Shown one piece after another: positions 52,734-61,123 of a stretch of DNA of 64,000 nucleotides (its first letter is position 1; the number at the start of each line of letters is the position of its first letter). The translations under genes were made by a program, and so were the position numbers. Origin of the DNA: an uncultured Candidatus Melainabacteria bacterium (GTDB lineage: Bacteria > Cyanobacteriota > Vampirovibrionia > Gastranaerophilales > Gastranaerophilaceae). Below the pieces are notes generated by a model that worked only from the letters and a program-made list of their open reading frames with translations, searched no databases and had not been told where the DNA came from. Where the stretch lies: assembly GCA_934717855.1 (NCBI GenBank), contig CAKUZI010000001.1, positions 1-64,000 on the forward strand. Direction: 5' to 3'.

Positions 52734-53003
52734 TTATTTAAACATTAGTAAAATGAATATTATTATATAATTCAATACTTGTAATGCAATAACCGCAATT
52801 ATTGGAGAAAAATCTAATCCGCCAATTGGAGGAACAATTTTTCTAAATAGGTTTAAATACAAATCAGTTACGTCTTTAATAGCTGTAAAAGGTTGTTTGT
52901 ACCAATCAATTGTTGGGACAAAGCTTAATAAACATCTGACAAGAATTAGCCAGAAAAATATTTGAAAAAAGTTATTTACTACAAAAATTAAATTATTTAT
53001 CAT
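52734..53003 (-). CDS. yggT: YggT family membrane protein
   Basis: This 89-residue protein has two membrane helices. RCLLSFVPTIDWYKQPFTAIKDVTDLYLNLFRKIVPPIGGLDFSPIIA is the conserved YggT core, here with the usual P-P-x-G-G-x-D-F-S-P. Family members are linked to cell division and osmotic stress, but the activity is unknown. It is 17 bases downstream of mtnP and probably co-transcribed with it. Confidence 0.9.
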   Translation of the reverse strand: MINNLIFVVNNFFQIFFWLILVRCLLSFVPTIDWYKQPFTAIKDVTDLYLNLFRKIVPPIGGLDFSPIIAVIALQVLNYIIIFILLMFK

Positions 53004-53020
53004 GTTGACACCTGTTTAAA

Positions 53021-53824
53021 TTATAATTGAGATGATTTTTTAGTGTTTGCACAAGAACAATTTTCTCTTGAAACAGGAATGTTTTTAATCATCTTGAAGA
53101 GCAATTCTTTCAAATGAGCTACATTTGAATTGAATACTTCAATTACTTCGTGATGAGAAACAGGTGGAACATCACCTACTAAACCTGCATCGTAGTCAGT
53201 AATTAAAGAAATATTTAACGGACACATATCCATTTCTTTTACAAGGTAAGCTTCTGGAAATGCTGTCATGTTAATTACTTCCCAGCCTTGGTTTGTAAAG
53301 AATTTAGATTCTGCTTTTGTAGAAAATCTTGGGCCGTTGATTACAACAACTGTTCCGTTTTCATGAACAGAAATTCCAAGTTCTTTTGCTGTTTTAACTG
53401 CTAATTCTCTTAATTCTGGGCAATAAGTTTCTGCGGCAGATGGGTGAGTAACAATTGGGCCTTCAAAGAAAGTCGATTTTCTTCCGTCTGTCCAATCAAC
53501 AAATTGGTCGCAAATTACAAAATCACCAGGTTTTACGTGTTTTTGCAAGCTTCCTGCTGCGCAAGGAGAAATAACTCTTTCGCAACCAACAGATTTCATA
53601 GCCCAAACATTTGCTCTATAATTTATTAAATGAGGTAAAATAGTATGGTTTCTACCGTGTCTTGGCATAAATGCAACTTTGTGTTCTCCTACAGTACCGA
53701 TGAATAAACTGTCACTTGGCATTCCGTAAGGAGTTTCTACTCTTACTTCTTCAATGTTTTCTAAAAATTTGTAAAATCCAGATCCGCCAAAAACGCCGAT
53801 ATCTGCAAGTTTTTTCTTTTCCAT
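53021..53824 (-). CDS. mtnP: S-methyl-5'-thioadenosine phosphorylase
   Basis: MtnP splits methylthioadenosine to adenine and methylthioribose-1-phosphate in methionine salvage. The 267-residue protein has IGVFGGSGFY, RHGRNHTILPHLINYRAN, NGPRFSTKAES and NMTAFPEA. The Thr-Ala-x-Pro-Glu-Ala sequence with a purine-binding Asp (ITDYDAGL) fits MTA phosphorylase rather than guanosine/inosine phosphorylase. The Cys-rich C-terminal tail (ENCSCANTKK) is unusual. Other mtn genes are not in the window. Confidence 0.92.
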   Translation of the reverse strand: MEKKKLADIGVFGGSGFYKFLENIEEVRVETPYGMPSDSLFIGTVGEHKVAFMPRHGRNHTILPHLINYRANVWAMKSVGCERVISPCAAGSLQKHVKPGDFVICDQFVDWTDGRKSTFFEGPIVTHPSAAETYCPELRELAVKTAKELGISVHENGTVVVINGPRFSTKAESKFFTNQGWEVINMTAFPEAYLVKEMDMCPLNISLITDYDAGLVGDVPPVSHHEVIEVFNSNVAHLKELLFKMIKNIPVSRENCSCANTKKSSQL

Positions 53825-54034
53825 AATATTTTCCTCTCGTTTTTGTAATATATGTAAAACGATAGTAACATAAAAAATAAAAAAAATAAATAAAAAGACA
53901 TTCTATTAAATATTAAAAATAATGCAAATAAATAGGAAAAGTCAATTCTCTTTACAATTGTTACAATTACACTTAAAATACTGGAAATAGTGGATTGTAA
54001 GGTCGCTCAAGTTTACGCTGAAAGCTCCTAGGGG

Positions 54035-54062
54035 TTGAAATTTGATTTTTTTGTAATATAAT
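54035..54062 (+). promoter_or_regulatory. Promoter of the lytic transglycosylase gene
   Basis: TTGAAA (54035-54040), a 16-base spacer and TATAAT (54057-54062). The predicted start near 54069 leaves a leader of about 90 bases before TTG 54161. The rest of the 290-base gap back to 53825 is AT-rich, with no ORF or clear RNA fold. Confidence 0.6.
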
Positions 54063-54160
54063 AGTCATATAAATCATCTTTAAAAGTTTTTGACTTAGTT
54101 GTAGAAACGGTCGTTATGGAATTTTTAGGGATTTCAATTTACAATACAGAGGATTACATT

Positions 54161-54814
54161 TTGAAAAAACTATTAGTTTTAACTTTTACACTTGCGTGTA
54201 TGCTTCTTTGCCATGCGCAATGTCAGGCATCAGACGTAAATTCGGTAAAAGCAACAATAGTAAAACACGCTATTGAAATGGGTGTAGATCCTGCAATTGC
54301 GCTTAGTATTGCGCGTACAGAGTCAGGATTTCGCCATGAAGCAAGAAGTTCACATGGGGCAGTTGGAGTATTTCAATTAATGCCGTCTACTGCGAGAAGA
54401 ATGGGGTACAATCCATATTCGTTGAACGACAACATTAAAGCAGGAATTACATATTACAAAAAAATGTATAATATGTTTGGTTCTGTAGAATTGGCTCTAG
54501 CAGCTTACAATGCAGGTCCAGGAAATGTTCAGAGGTATAGAGCAATTCCTCCTTATGGAGAAACAAGACGTTTTGTTAGCAAGATTATGACAGATGTTAA
54601 CAGACAAAAACATACTCCTGATCCTGTTGTAACAAAAGTTAGACAAGGAGCTTATGTAGCGCAAAAACCAAAAGCAGTAACTCCAAAGCCAGTTGCTCAG
54701 ACAGTTCGCAAACCTGTAGCTCCAAAAGTTGTTGAAGCAAAAGAACTTCAGGCAGAAGTGTTAGAAGAAAAGCCAATAGAATTAAAATTGGAAACACTTT
54801 CTGTAGCTATTTAG
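54161..54814 (+). CDS. Soluble lytic transglycosylase (SLT domain)
   Basis: This is a peptidoglycan lyase with an SLT catalytic domain. TTG 54161 has AGAGGA seven bases upstream and puts the signal peptide (KKLLVLTFTLACMLLCHA) at the very N-terminus; the in-frame ATG at 54116 would add 15 residues before it and has no Shine-Dalgarno. The product has about 217 residues. Catalytic E54 is in ARTESGF, followed by SSHGAVGVFQLMPSTA and LALAAYNAGPGNV. The C-terminal 60 residues are a Pro/Lys/Val-rich tail, perhaps a wall-associated linker. It has no neighbours in an operon. Confidence 0.92.
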   Translation: MKKLLVLTFTLACMLLCHAQCQASDVNSVKATIVKHAIEMGVDPAIALSIARTESGFRHEARSSHGAVGVFQLMPSTARRMGYNPYSLNDNIKAGITYYKKMYNMFGSVELALAAYNAGPGNVQRYRAIPPYGETRRFVSKIMTDVNRQKHTPDPVVTKVRQGAYVAQKPKAVTPKPVAQTVRKPVAPKVVEAKELQAEVLEEKPIELKLETLSVAI

Positions 54815-54831
54815 GTTAAATTAATTTATTT

Positions 54832-54867
54832 AAAAAGGAGAAGTTGGAATTTCAACTTCTCCTTTTT
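54832..54867. terminator. Bidirectional terminator
   Basis: AAAAAGGAGAAGTTG (54832-54846) pairs perfectly with CAACTTCTCCTTTTT (54853-54867) around a 6-base loop, between convergent genes. Confidence 0.92.
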
Positions 54868-54885
54868 GTTTAGTATTTATAACGC

Positions 54886-56610
54886 TTATTCGTTTAGTAA
54901 TTTTTCTGCAAGTTCAGATTCGGTGCGTCCGTTTAAGGTTTTGCTGATTTTTTGTAGTTTTTGGGCAATAAGTTCTAAATTGTCTGTCCAAACAAAGTTT
55001 TCAAGAACGTATTTTTCTGCTTTTTCGAATTCCCCGTCAATTTGAATTCTTATAATTTCAGCAAGCATTTCTTTTGCAATTGGAACAACTTTGTCTATAT
55101 TAACGTGGATTTTCCCATCAATTATGTCATAAGCTCCGCGTTCAGAGAAGTATTTGTTTTGCATAACTGTACGAACTCTGTGTGCTTGGCTCATAGTTGG
55201 TTTAGATTTTAAGAAGTTATCCGCAACTGTAGTAACAATAATTTGTTTTCTTTGTTCTTCGGTGTACATTCCGAGTTCTGTTAATAAGTCAACGAATGCC
55301 AAAGCTCCCATATCGGCTTTGTTTTCTTCGATTATGTTTCTGTATTTGCCAAGTGTTTCACAAGCTTTTTTAGGTCCAAGTGAATGAGCATTTTCATGAC
55401 CTATTGTAAACCAGTGGTCTGCTTCATCAAGGTAATATTTGTGTTGGTCTTTATCAAGAATTGCATCAAGTCTTTCTTGAAGTTTTTTTGTGTCGCTAAT
55501 AAAACGAATTTGTCTGTGATAAACATTTCTTCTTCCACCGCCTATTGTAAGTGATAGTTTATCGTCGTTTGGAAGGTTTTCAGCAAGAGTAATTCCACCC
55601 CTGTAGGCTCCAACATCTCCACAAACTGCAACAAGGTCAACATCAACCATTGTTTGTTTAGTGTTTTTGTCTGGTGAAATGTTTTGTTCATATTCATCAG
55701 CAAACGGCATGTTTTTCGCAAGAGTTGGAAGATATTGTTTGATAGCCATAAGAGCTTCTGTACCTTTTTTGTTTACAATTCCGACTCTTCCGCCTAAAAA
55801 ATCTTTTGGAGTTGCCTTAATGTCGTGTTTATCTAATAATGCTGAAAGCTCTTTGTTTTCAACAATTGTACCAGTCATTTCATCTTCGTAATTTTCTCTT
55901 GTGATTGTAAATTCAAGTGGAGTGTCTTGCAAAGTCGCCCATTTTTTATCAGCATAAGCATCTAACATTGAATCTGCTGTACGAAGAGCTTTTGCTTGAA
56001 GTTTTAGGTATTCTGTAAAATCTGCATTAGTAGATGTTTCTGCAGCTTTGTCTATTTCATTTGCCATTTTGGCAAAATCTTCTTTGAATTTGTCTATATA
56101 ATCAATTCCGACAAGTTCATTTCCGTTTCTTTCGACAACGGAACGCTGTGTCAAGATTTTTTTGACTTCTTCAATTTTACCTTCGTTAAGCATTTTGGCT
56201 AAAATTTGATGAAATTCTTCTTTTGACAAATCTTCAGGATAAACACCTTTGCCAAGTTTTTCTGTAATTCCTTTTGCTAGATTAATTTTATTTGACATTG
56301 TATCAATTGCATTAATGCCTTTTTGTGCATCAAATAAAATTTTTGTTAATTCAGCTTGTTTGTTGCCTTTTTTTATTTCTTCTTCTAGAAAAGCTTTGAA
56401 TTCAAGGTTGTGATGGCAATCTATTTGCATATTAATTTTTTCTAAAATATATGCAGATTTTACAAGATGTTTGAGAGTTTCTTTGTCGCCATCTGCAAGT
56501 GCCAAGTATTCCGGTGCATCACATTTTAACATTTTTTTAGTCATTAAATGATCTTTATCAGTGCGCATTTCTAGTTCTTCCATGGGAAGATTAAATTCAA
56601 ATTTTGTCAT
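54886..56610 (-). CDS. Putative cytosolic zinc metallopeptidase, M49/DPP III-like
   Basis: From ATG 56610 (GGAGAG six bases upstream) the product has 574 residues and no signal peptide. The zinc site is HENAH (405-409) in FTIGHENAHSLGP, with a downstream EENKAD (428-433) giving a Glu ligand. This HExxH...EExxAD plan resembles dipeptidyl-peptidase III and related M49-like proteins, although DPP III itself has HELLGH with one extra residue. The N-terminal half is alpha-helical and Lys/Glu-rich. Assignment to M49 is by motif only; a different gluzincin family is possible. The in-frame extension to 56685 has no Shine-Dalgarno. Confidence 0.6.
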   Translation of the reverse strand: MTKFEFNLPMEELEMRTDKDHLMTKKMLKCDAPEYLALADGDKETLKHLVKSAYILEKINMQIDCHHNLEFKAFLEEEIKKGNKQAELTKILFDAQKGINAIDTMSNKINLAKGITEKLGKGVYPEDLSKEEFHQILAKMLNEGKIEEVKKILTQRSVVERNGNELVGIDYIDKFKEDFAKMANEIDKAAETSTNADFTEYLKLQAKALRTADSMLDAYADKKWATLQDTPLEFTITRENYEDEMTGTIVENKELSALLDKHDIKATPKDFLGGRVGIVNKKGTEALMAIKQYLPTLAKNMPFADEYEQNISPDKNTKQTMVDVDLVAVCGDVGAYRGGITLAENLPNDDKLSLTIGGGRRNVYHRQIRFISDTKKLQERLDAILDKDQHKYYLDEADHWFTIGHENAHSLGPKKACETLGKYRNIIEENKADMGALAFVDLLTELGMYTEEQRKQIIVTTVADNFLKSKPTMSQAHRVRTVMQNKYFSERGAYDIIDGKIHVNIDKVVPIAKEMLAEIIRIQIDGEFEKAEKYVLENFVWTDNLELIAQKLQKISKTLNGRTESELAEKLLNE

Positions 56611-56720
56611 ATAAGTCTCTCCTTTTGTCGACGATTGTACCATATATTCGTTATTTTGGGTTAACCCAAATAGATGAAAAATCAATTAACTAATCTTTGC
56701 TCGGAAAAGTTTTGTGATAT

Positions 56721-57191
56721 TTATTTATGATACGTTTCGCCTTTTATTATTTTGAATGCTCTGTAAATCTGCTCAATCAAGATTAATCTTGCAAATTGAT
56801 GTAAAAATGTCATTTTAGACATACTCATTTTTAGGTTCGCTCTTGTTGATACGATTGGGGAAATTCCGCAAGAAGAGCCGATTACAAAAATTATTTCACT
56901 TGTTCCGTCGTTAGTCAAATCTTCAATTTTTTGAGCAAATTCTTCTGAAGAAAACATTTTTCCTTTAATTTCCATAGTGATTACATAGGACTGAGGTTTT
57001 ATGTGAGAAAGAATTTTTTCTCCTTCTTGTTCCAAAACTCTTGCTGTTAAATTTTCATCTTTTATTTCAATTGCAGGAAGTTCGATTATTTCAACAGAAG
57101 CATAAGGAGTAAGGCGTTTTAAAAACTCATCAATCCCGTCTTTCAAAAATCTTTCTTTAATTTTTCCTAATGCAATTATTTTGATATTCAT
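56721..57191 (-). CDS. rlmH: 23S rRNA (pseudouridine1915-N3)-methyltransferase
   Basis: RlmH methylates pseudouridine 1915 in helix 69 of 23S rRNA. It is a small SPOUT methylase of 156 residues. Conserved parts are IKIIALGKIKERF, the knot region FVIGSSCGISPIV and the C-terminal MTFLHQFARLILIEQIYRAFKI-x-GETYH. The usual FVIGGxxG is FVIGSSCG here, so one Gly is replaced. Its ATG shares a base with the mscS stop codon. Confidence 0.94.
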   Translation of the reverse strand: MNIKIIALGKIKERFLKDGIDEFLKRLTPYASVEIIELPAIEIKDENLTARVLEQEGEKILSHIKPQSYVITMEIKGKMFSSEEFAQKIEDLTNDGTSEIIFVIGSSCGISPIVSTRANLKMSMSKMTFLHQFARLILIEQIYRAFKIIKGETYHK

Positions 57192-58039
57192 TATTTTGCC
57201 ATATAAACAGTTTGTGAAGGGAATGCAAATTCAATTCCTTCTGCTCTGAATTGTTTTACTATTTCAAATAAAATTTCACCACGAACTTTTTCCAGTGTTA
57301 TAATTGATGATGTTTTTACGTAACCAAACAACTTGATATTAATAGAACTGCTATCCAAAGCGTCAAGATTAACTCTGAAATCTTGTGTAACGTCGTGGCG
57401 AGATTTCATTACTGATTTTATTATTGAAATTGCTTTTTGGATTTTTTCCTCGCTTGTGTTATATGTAATTCCAAAAACTACTTGAATTTTACGTTTTTTA
57501 GCTCGAGAAATGTTTTCAACGACATTAGAATCAATAATGTTGTTTGGGATTGTAACCATGAAATTATCAAGTGTGCGAACTTTTGTTGAATGTAATGTGA
57601 TATTTTCAACAGTTCCCTCAATATTGTTTACTCTAATGTAATCGCCTATTTTAAAAACCTTGTCAGTTAAAATTGCAAGAGTACCAAACATGGAAGCAAT
57701 TGTTTGTTGTGCAGCAAAGCCGACTGCTAAACCGGTAATTCCAAAACCTGCAATAAGTGATGTTAACGAATATCCTTGGCTTTGTAAAAAAGAGGCTGTT
57801 ATAAAGAAAAATATAAGTGTTTTTATAACTTTTTCTAGTATTGGAAAAACATGCGCTAAGGTTGCAGAATTGTCAGGATTGATAAATCTGGCTTTGAGTT
57901 TATTAATGAACATGTCAGTAAGTCTAAAAAGCACTGATATTATGATAATATTTATAACAATTCCGAGGAACATGGACACTTTGAAAGTTGAAAAAATTTT
58001 ATTAATATTATCTGCGTTTACAGCCATTTGTTCTAGCAT
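57191..58039 (-). CDS. mscS: MscS-family small-conductance mechanosensitive channel
   Basis: This 282-residue channel has three N-terminal helices, the pore helix GITGLAVGFAAQQTIASMFG with Gly/Ala packing, then the beta domain (FKIGDYIRVNNIEGTVENITLHSTKVRTLDN) and C-terminal alpha/beta domain. This is the core MscS size without extra domains. It releases solutes during hypo-osmotic shock. It is co-directional and overlaps rlmH by one base. Confidence 0.94.
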   Translation of the reverse strand: MLEQMAVNADNINKIFSTFKVSMFLGIVINIIIISVLFRLTDMFINKLKARFINPDNSATLAHVFPILEKVIKTLIFFFITASFLQSQGYSLTSLIAGFGITGLAVGFAAQQTIASMFGTLAILTDKVFKIGDYIRVNNIEGTVENITLHSTKVRTLDNFMVTIPNNIIDSNVVENISRAKKRKIQVVFGITYNTSEEKIQKAISIIKSVMKSRHDVTQDFRVNLDALDSSSINIKLFGYVKTSSIITLEKVRGEILFEIVKQFRAEGIEFAFPSQTVYMAK

Positions 58040-58125
58040 ACGTTATCTCCTAATTTTTAACAATGCAAGTATAACAAAAAAATAGCTATTGCAAAAAAAT
58101 ATTTTTTATATTATTATATAGATAT

Positions 58126-58198
58126 GCGGAAGTAACTCAATGGCTAGAGTACCTGCCTTCCAAGCAGGCTGTTGCGAGTTCGAGTCTCGTCTTCCGCT
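58126..58198 (+). tRNA. tRNA-Gly (anticodon TCC)
   Basis: The acceptor stem GCGGAAG pairs with CTTCCGC, discriminator T at 58198. The anticodon arm is CCTGC-CTTCCAA-GCAGG with anticodon TCC. The T arm is GCGAGTTCGAGTCTCGT. CCA is not encoded. A T tract follows directly. Confidence 0.96.
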
Positions 58199-58277
58199 TT
58201 TTTGATGCAATTTTCTAGTTCTTTTGGACTAATTCTATGATGTTAATTGAAAACTTGAAAACTTATTCTTAAGAGTG

Positions 58278-58306
58278 GTGAAAAGTTTTGAAAAAAACGT
58301 TATTAT
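58278..58306 (+). promoter_or_regulatory. Promoter of the probable small RNA
   Basis: GTGAAA (58278-58283), a 17-base spacer and TATTAT (58301-58306). The predicted start at about 58312-58314 coincides with the base of the stem of the RNA below. Confidence 0.5.
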
Positions 58307-58312
58307 ATATTA

Positions 58313-58480
58313 GTAAGCTTGTTATGTCCAAACACTTTTTCGGGGTTGCGACAAGATTTTTTCTTTAGCGGTTTGGTTTAAAATGTAGCAAGCTTATCCT
58401 CTAAAGAATACTATGTACAAATTTTTTCATAAACAGACTCTATGTTTACACCTGCTTGGCCCCCCGAGCAGGTTTTTATT
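58313..58480 (+). ncRNA. Probable small non-coding RNA (unassigned; 6S-like layout possible)
   Basis: In a 340-base gene-free gap, TAAGCTTG (58314-58321) pairs with CAAGCTTA (58389-58396), and inside it CCAAAC (58328-58333) pairs with GTTTGG (58371-58376). Between the stems is an asymmetric bubble (TTATGT opposite TTTAAAATGTA). A well-placed promoter starts at the first stem base, and an intrinsic terminator ends the unit at about 58480, giving about 167 bases. No ORF with a start signal lies inside. The stem-bubble-stem form and length recall 6S RNA, but I see no diagnostic sequence, so the class is open. Confidence 0.5.
58451..58480 (+). terminator. Intrinsic terminator of the small RNA
   Basis: CCTGCTTGG, loop CCCC and CCGAGCAGG make a 9-bp stem with one G-T pair, followed by TTTTTATT. 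It lies about 65 bases before the ppiC start. Confidence 0.85.
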
Positions 58481-58539
58481 ATGTAAAAATTTTATTTTTT
58501 ATGATATTATTTGCTCAGGTAGAATAAAAGGAGAATATT

Positions 58540-58833
58540 ATGTTAAAAGAAGTTAGAGCAAGTCATATTTTGGTAAAAACAGAAGAAGAAGCTAATAAAC
58601 TTCGTGAAGATATTAATGCAGGTAAGATTGCATTTGAAGAAGCTGCAAGACAAGTTTCTCTTTGTCCATCAGGTCATGAGGGTGGAGATTTAGGCTTTTT
58701 TAAACGTGGTGTTATGGTAAAACCTTTTGAAGATGCAACTTTTTCTCTTAAAGAAGTTGGTGAAATTTCAAATCCTGTTGAAACTCAATTCGGATGGCAT
58801 TTAATTCAACTTACAGGCATGATTGATGAATAA
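58540..58833 (+). CDS. ppiC: Parvulin-type peptidyl-prolyl cis-trans isomerase
   Basis: This 97-residue single-domain parvulin accelerates proline isomerisation in the cytosol (no signal peptide). RASHILVKTEEEA begins the domain; GGDLGFFKRGVMVKPFEDA and ETQFGWHLIQL are standard, including the active-site His pair region and Phe. AAAGGAG precedes the ATG. It overlaps pepP by 8 bases and begins a run ppiC-pepP-trmH-dnaA-ruvA with almost no gaps. Confidence 0.94.
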   Translation: MLKEVRASHILVKTEEEANKLREDINAGKIAFEEAARQVSLCPSGHEGGDLGFFKRGVMVKPFEDATFSLKEVGEISNPVETQFGWHLIQLTGMIDE

Positions 58834-60358
58834 TTCAGTAAAAAAAATTAGAGAATTTATGAATGAGCAGGGAATAAATTTCCTGCTCGTTAATTCTACG
58901 AATAAATATTTGGAAGAATATACGACGTTAGAAGAAAACTCAAGGTATTTTTTGACAGGCTTTTCCGGTTCTACAGGCGATGTTTTAGTATCGCCGGATA
59001 GTATATTTTTATTTGTAGATGGCAGATACCATATACAAGCGGATTTAGAAGTCAACCATGACATTGTAACAGTGGTTAAACTTCAAACGGGGCAAACTTT
59101 TTTAGATGAATTGGTAAAGAAAATTCCAGAAAGAGAAGTCTTGGGCATTTTTTCTAAGAAAAACTCTCAAAAAAGAGTTGAGTATCTACAAGAAAAAGGC
59201 GTTAAACTTAAATATTTAGATTTTGACCCTTTGGAAAAAGATATTGAATATAATAATGTCAATATTGTTCAGGTTAGTGGAGTTCCGGTAGAAGAAAAAA
59301 TTAAAGATATTGATGTTAACGGAGCTCTTTTAATTACTAATTTAGAAGAAGTTTCATATTTGTTTAATTTGAGAGATTTTTCAAAAAACTATTCTTCAAA
59401 AATTAGAGGTAAAGCTGTTATTCTCAATGGTAGAGCACGTTTGTTAGATGAAATAGATGATTTTGTTGAAAGTTATAATGGGAAAATTTATGTTGATAAA
59501 TCAAGCATAAATGCTTATGACTTCAATTTAATTGGTGACAAACTTATGGTTTTGGAAGATAGTCCGATTAAATTGATGAAATCTGTAAAAACAGATGAAG
59601 AAATTTCTCATTATATAGATGCGTTTGAACGTACAGATAAGGCTGTTAGAGCAATTCGTGATTATATAGAAAATAACGAAAATCTTTCAGAGTATGATAT
59701 TGCAGAGCAGTTAGAAAAAGAATTTAAAAGATTTGGTGCAAAGGGTTTGAGTTTTAAATCAATTGTTGCAAAGGACAAAAACTCTGCACTTGCGCATTAT
59801 TCAAAATGTGCAAAGGATGAAGTTTTAAAAGACGGAAGTTTAGTTTTAATTGATTGCGGAGCATATTACGAACAAGGTTTAGCAACAGATATTACAAGAG
59901 TTTTTGTAAAAGGGAAACCGTCAGAGTTGCAAAGAAAAGTTTATACAACTGTTTTAAAAATGTTTTTGAATGCATATAATTATGAGTCTCAAGATGGGAA
60001 ATATGTTGGTTACAATATTGATGAATTGGCTCGAAAAATATATTCTGAAAACGGAATTGACGGATTTGAATTTAATCATGGACTTGGACATGGAATAGGT
60101 GTAAGCGTCCATGAATATCCTCCAAATTTGAGTAAAAACGAAATGGCGAAAATTGAAATTAAAGACAATATGTGCTTCACGATAGAACCGGGACTTTATA
60201 ATGAAAAACATTTCGGAATAAGATTGGAAAACTCTTGTTATATGAAAAAAGGCAAGATAACTTCTTTGGTTCATATGAATTATGAGAAAAAATTAATAGA
60301 TTTTTCGATGTTAAATGAACAGGAAAAAGAGTGGTTAAATGAATTCGAGGTACTTTAA
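58826..60358 (+). CDS. pepP: Xaa-Pro aminopeptidase (M24B)
   Basis: This 510-residue aminopeptidase P-like enzyme removes N-terminal residues preceding proline, using two metal ions. The creatinase N-domain (IREFMNEQGINFLLVNS) is followed by a pita-bread domain with metal ligands in IDCGAYYEQGLATDITR (two Asp), GHGIGVSVHEYPP (His), TIEPGLY (Glu) and IRLENSC (Glu). Its length fits eukaryote-like three-domain aminopeptidase P more than the short PepQ type, though shorter than most. ATG 58826 overlaps the ppiC 3' end by 8 bases. Confidence 0.92.
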   Translation: MNNSVKKIREFMNEQGINFLLVNSTNKYLEEYTTLEENSRYFLTGFSGSTGDVLVSPDSIFLFVDGRYHIQADLEVNHDIVTVVKLQTGQTFLDELVKKIPEREVLGIFSKKNSQKRVEYLQEKGVKLKYLDFDPLEKDIEYNNVNIVQVSGVPVEEKIKDIDVNGALLITNLEEVSYLFNLRDFSKNYSSKIRGKAVILNGRARLLDEIDDFVESYNGKIYVDKSSINAYDFNLIGDKLMVLEDSPIKLMKSVKTDEEISHYIDAFERTDKAVRAIRDYIENNENLSEYDIAEQLEKEFKRFGAKGLSFKSIVAKDKNSALAHYSKCAKDEVLKDGSLVLIDCGAYYEQGLATDITRVFVKGKPSELQRKVYTTVLKMFLNAYNYESQDGKYVGYNIDELARKIYSENGIDGFEFNHGLGHGIGVSVHEYPPNLSKNEMAKIEIKDNMCFTIEPGLYNEKHFGIRLENSCYMKKGKITSLVHMNYEKKLIDFSMLNEQEKEWLNEFEVL

Positions 60359-61111
60359 GTGCAAGAAATTACGAGCGTAAACAATGATTTGGTGAAAGAA
60401 ACCGTTAAGTTACAGCAAAAAAAATATCGAGACAAAGAAAATAGGTTTTTGCTTGAGGGACGAAAATGCGTTGAGGAAGCCTTTAATGCAGGTTTGGAAA
60501 TTGAGACCGTATTTGTTTTGAAAGAAAAATTATCTCAATATAACTTTTTTGCTGATAAATTAATTTTAACGACAGAGGCTGTATTAAAGAAGATTTCAAC
60601 AACAGAATCTGCTCCCGAGGTGGTGGCAATTGCTCAGAAAAAAATATATTCTGTTCGGGATTTAAAAAAAGCTAAAAAAGTTGTTCTTTTAGAAAATATA
60701 AAAGATTTAGGAAATTTAGGAACAATTTTAAGGACATCTGTAGCTTTTGGTGCCGATGCTGTAGTGCTTTATGGTAAAGAATGTGCAGATTTATACAATC
60801 CTAAATGTGTTCGTTCAACTGTCGGAAATTTATGGAAAATTCCTGTTATATACATTTCTAATTTTGTGGAACTAGAAAAAACTTTTGAAAAATATGATAG
60901 AATTGCGACATTACCGAGAGCAACTCATTTTTTAAAAAATTGTGAAATTGGTGAATTTGTTGTTGTAATGTTTGGCTCAGAAGCAGACGGACTTTCGGAT
61001 GAACTAATTGATTTTTCTACAAAAAGTGTAAAAATAGAAATGGCGCCTACTGTTGAGTCATTAAATTTATCAGTTTCCTGTGCAGTTGTTTTATATGAAT
61101 TATTTTTATAG
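60359..61111 (+). CDS. TrmH (SpoU)-family RNA 2'-O-methyltransferase
   Basis: This 250-residue SPOUT methylase has an N-terminal substrate-binding domain (RFLLEGRKCVEEAFNAG) and the knot domain with LLENIKDLGNLGTILRT (motif 1), VVMFGSEADGLSDEL (motif 2) and MAPTVESLNLSVSCAVVLYEL (motif 3). It modifies rRNA or tRNA; the exact target (for example RlmB- or TsnR-like) is not fixed. It starts with GTG directly after the pepP stop, with GAGG eight bases upstream inside pepP. dnaA follows after 12 bases. Confidence 0.92.
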   Translation: MQEITSVNNDLVKETVKLQQKKYRDKENRFLLEGRKCVEEAFNAGLEIETVFVLKEKLSQYNFFADKLILTTEAVLKKISTTESAPEVVAIAQKKIYSVRDLKKAKKVVLLENIKDLGNLGTILRTSVAFGADAVVLYGKECADLYNPKCVRSTVGNLWKIPVIYISNFVELEKTFEKYDRIATLPRATHFLKNCEIGEFVVVMFGSEADGLSDELIDFSTKSVKIEMAPTVESLNLSVSCAVVLYELFL

Positions 61112-61123
61112 TAAAATATTTAT

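Noticed and set aside
53940..54034. Possible riboswitch upstream of the lytic transglycosylase
   Set aside because: I considered a c-di-AMP (ydaO-type) aptamer because such genes are typical targets, but the motif does not match and the best promoter lies downstream of this segment.
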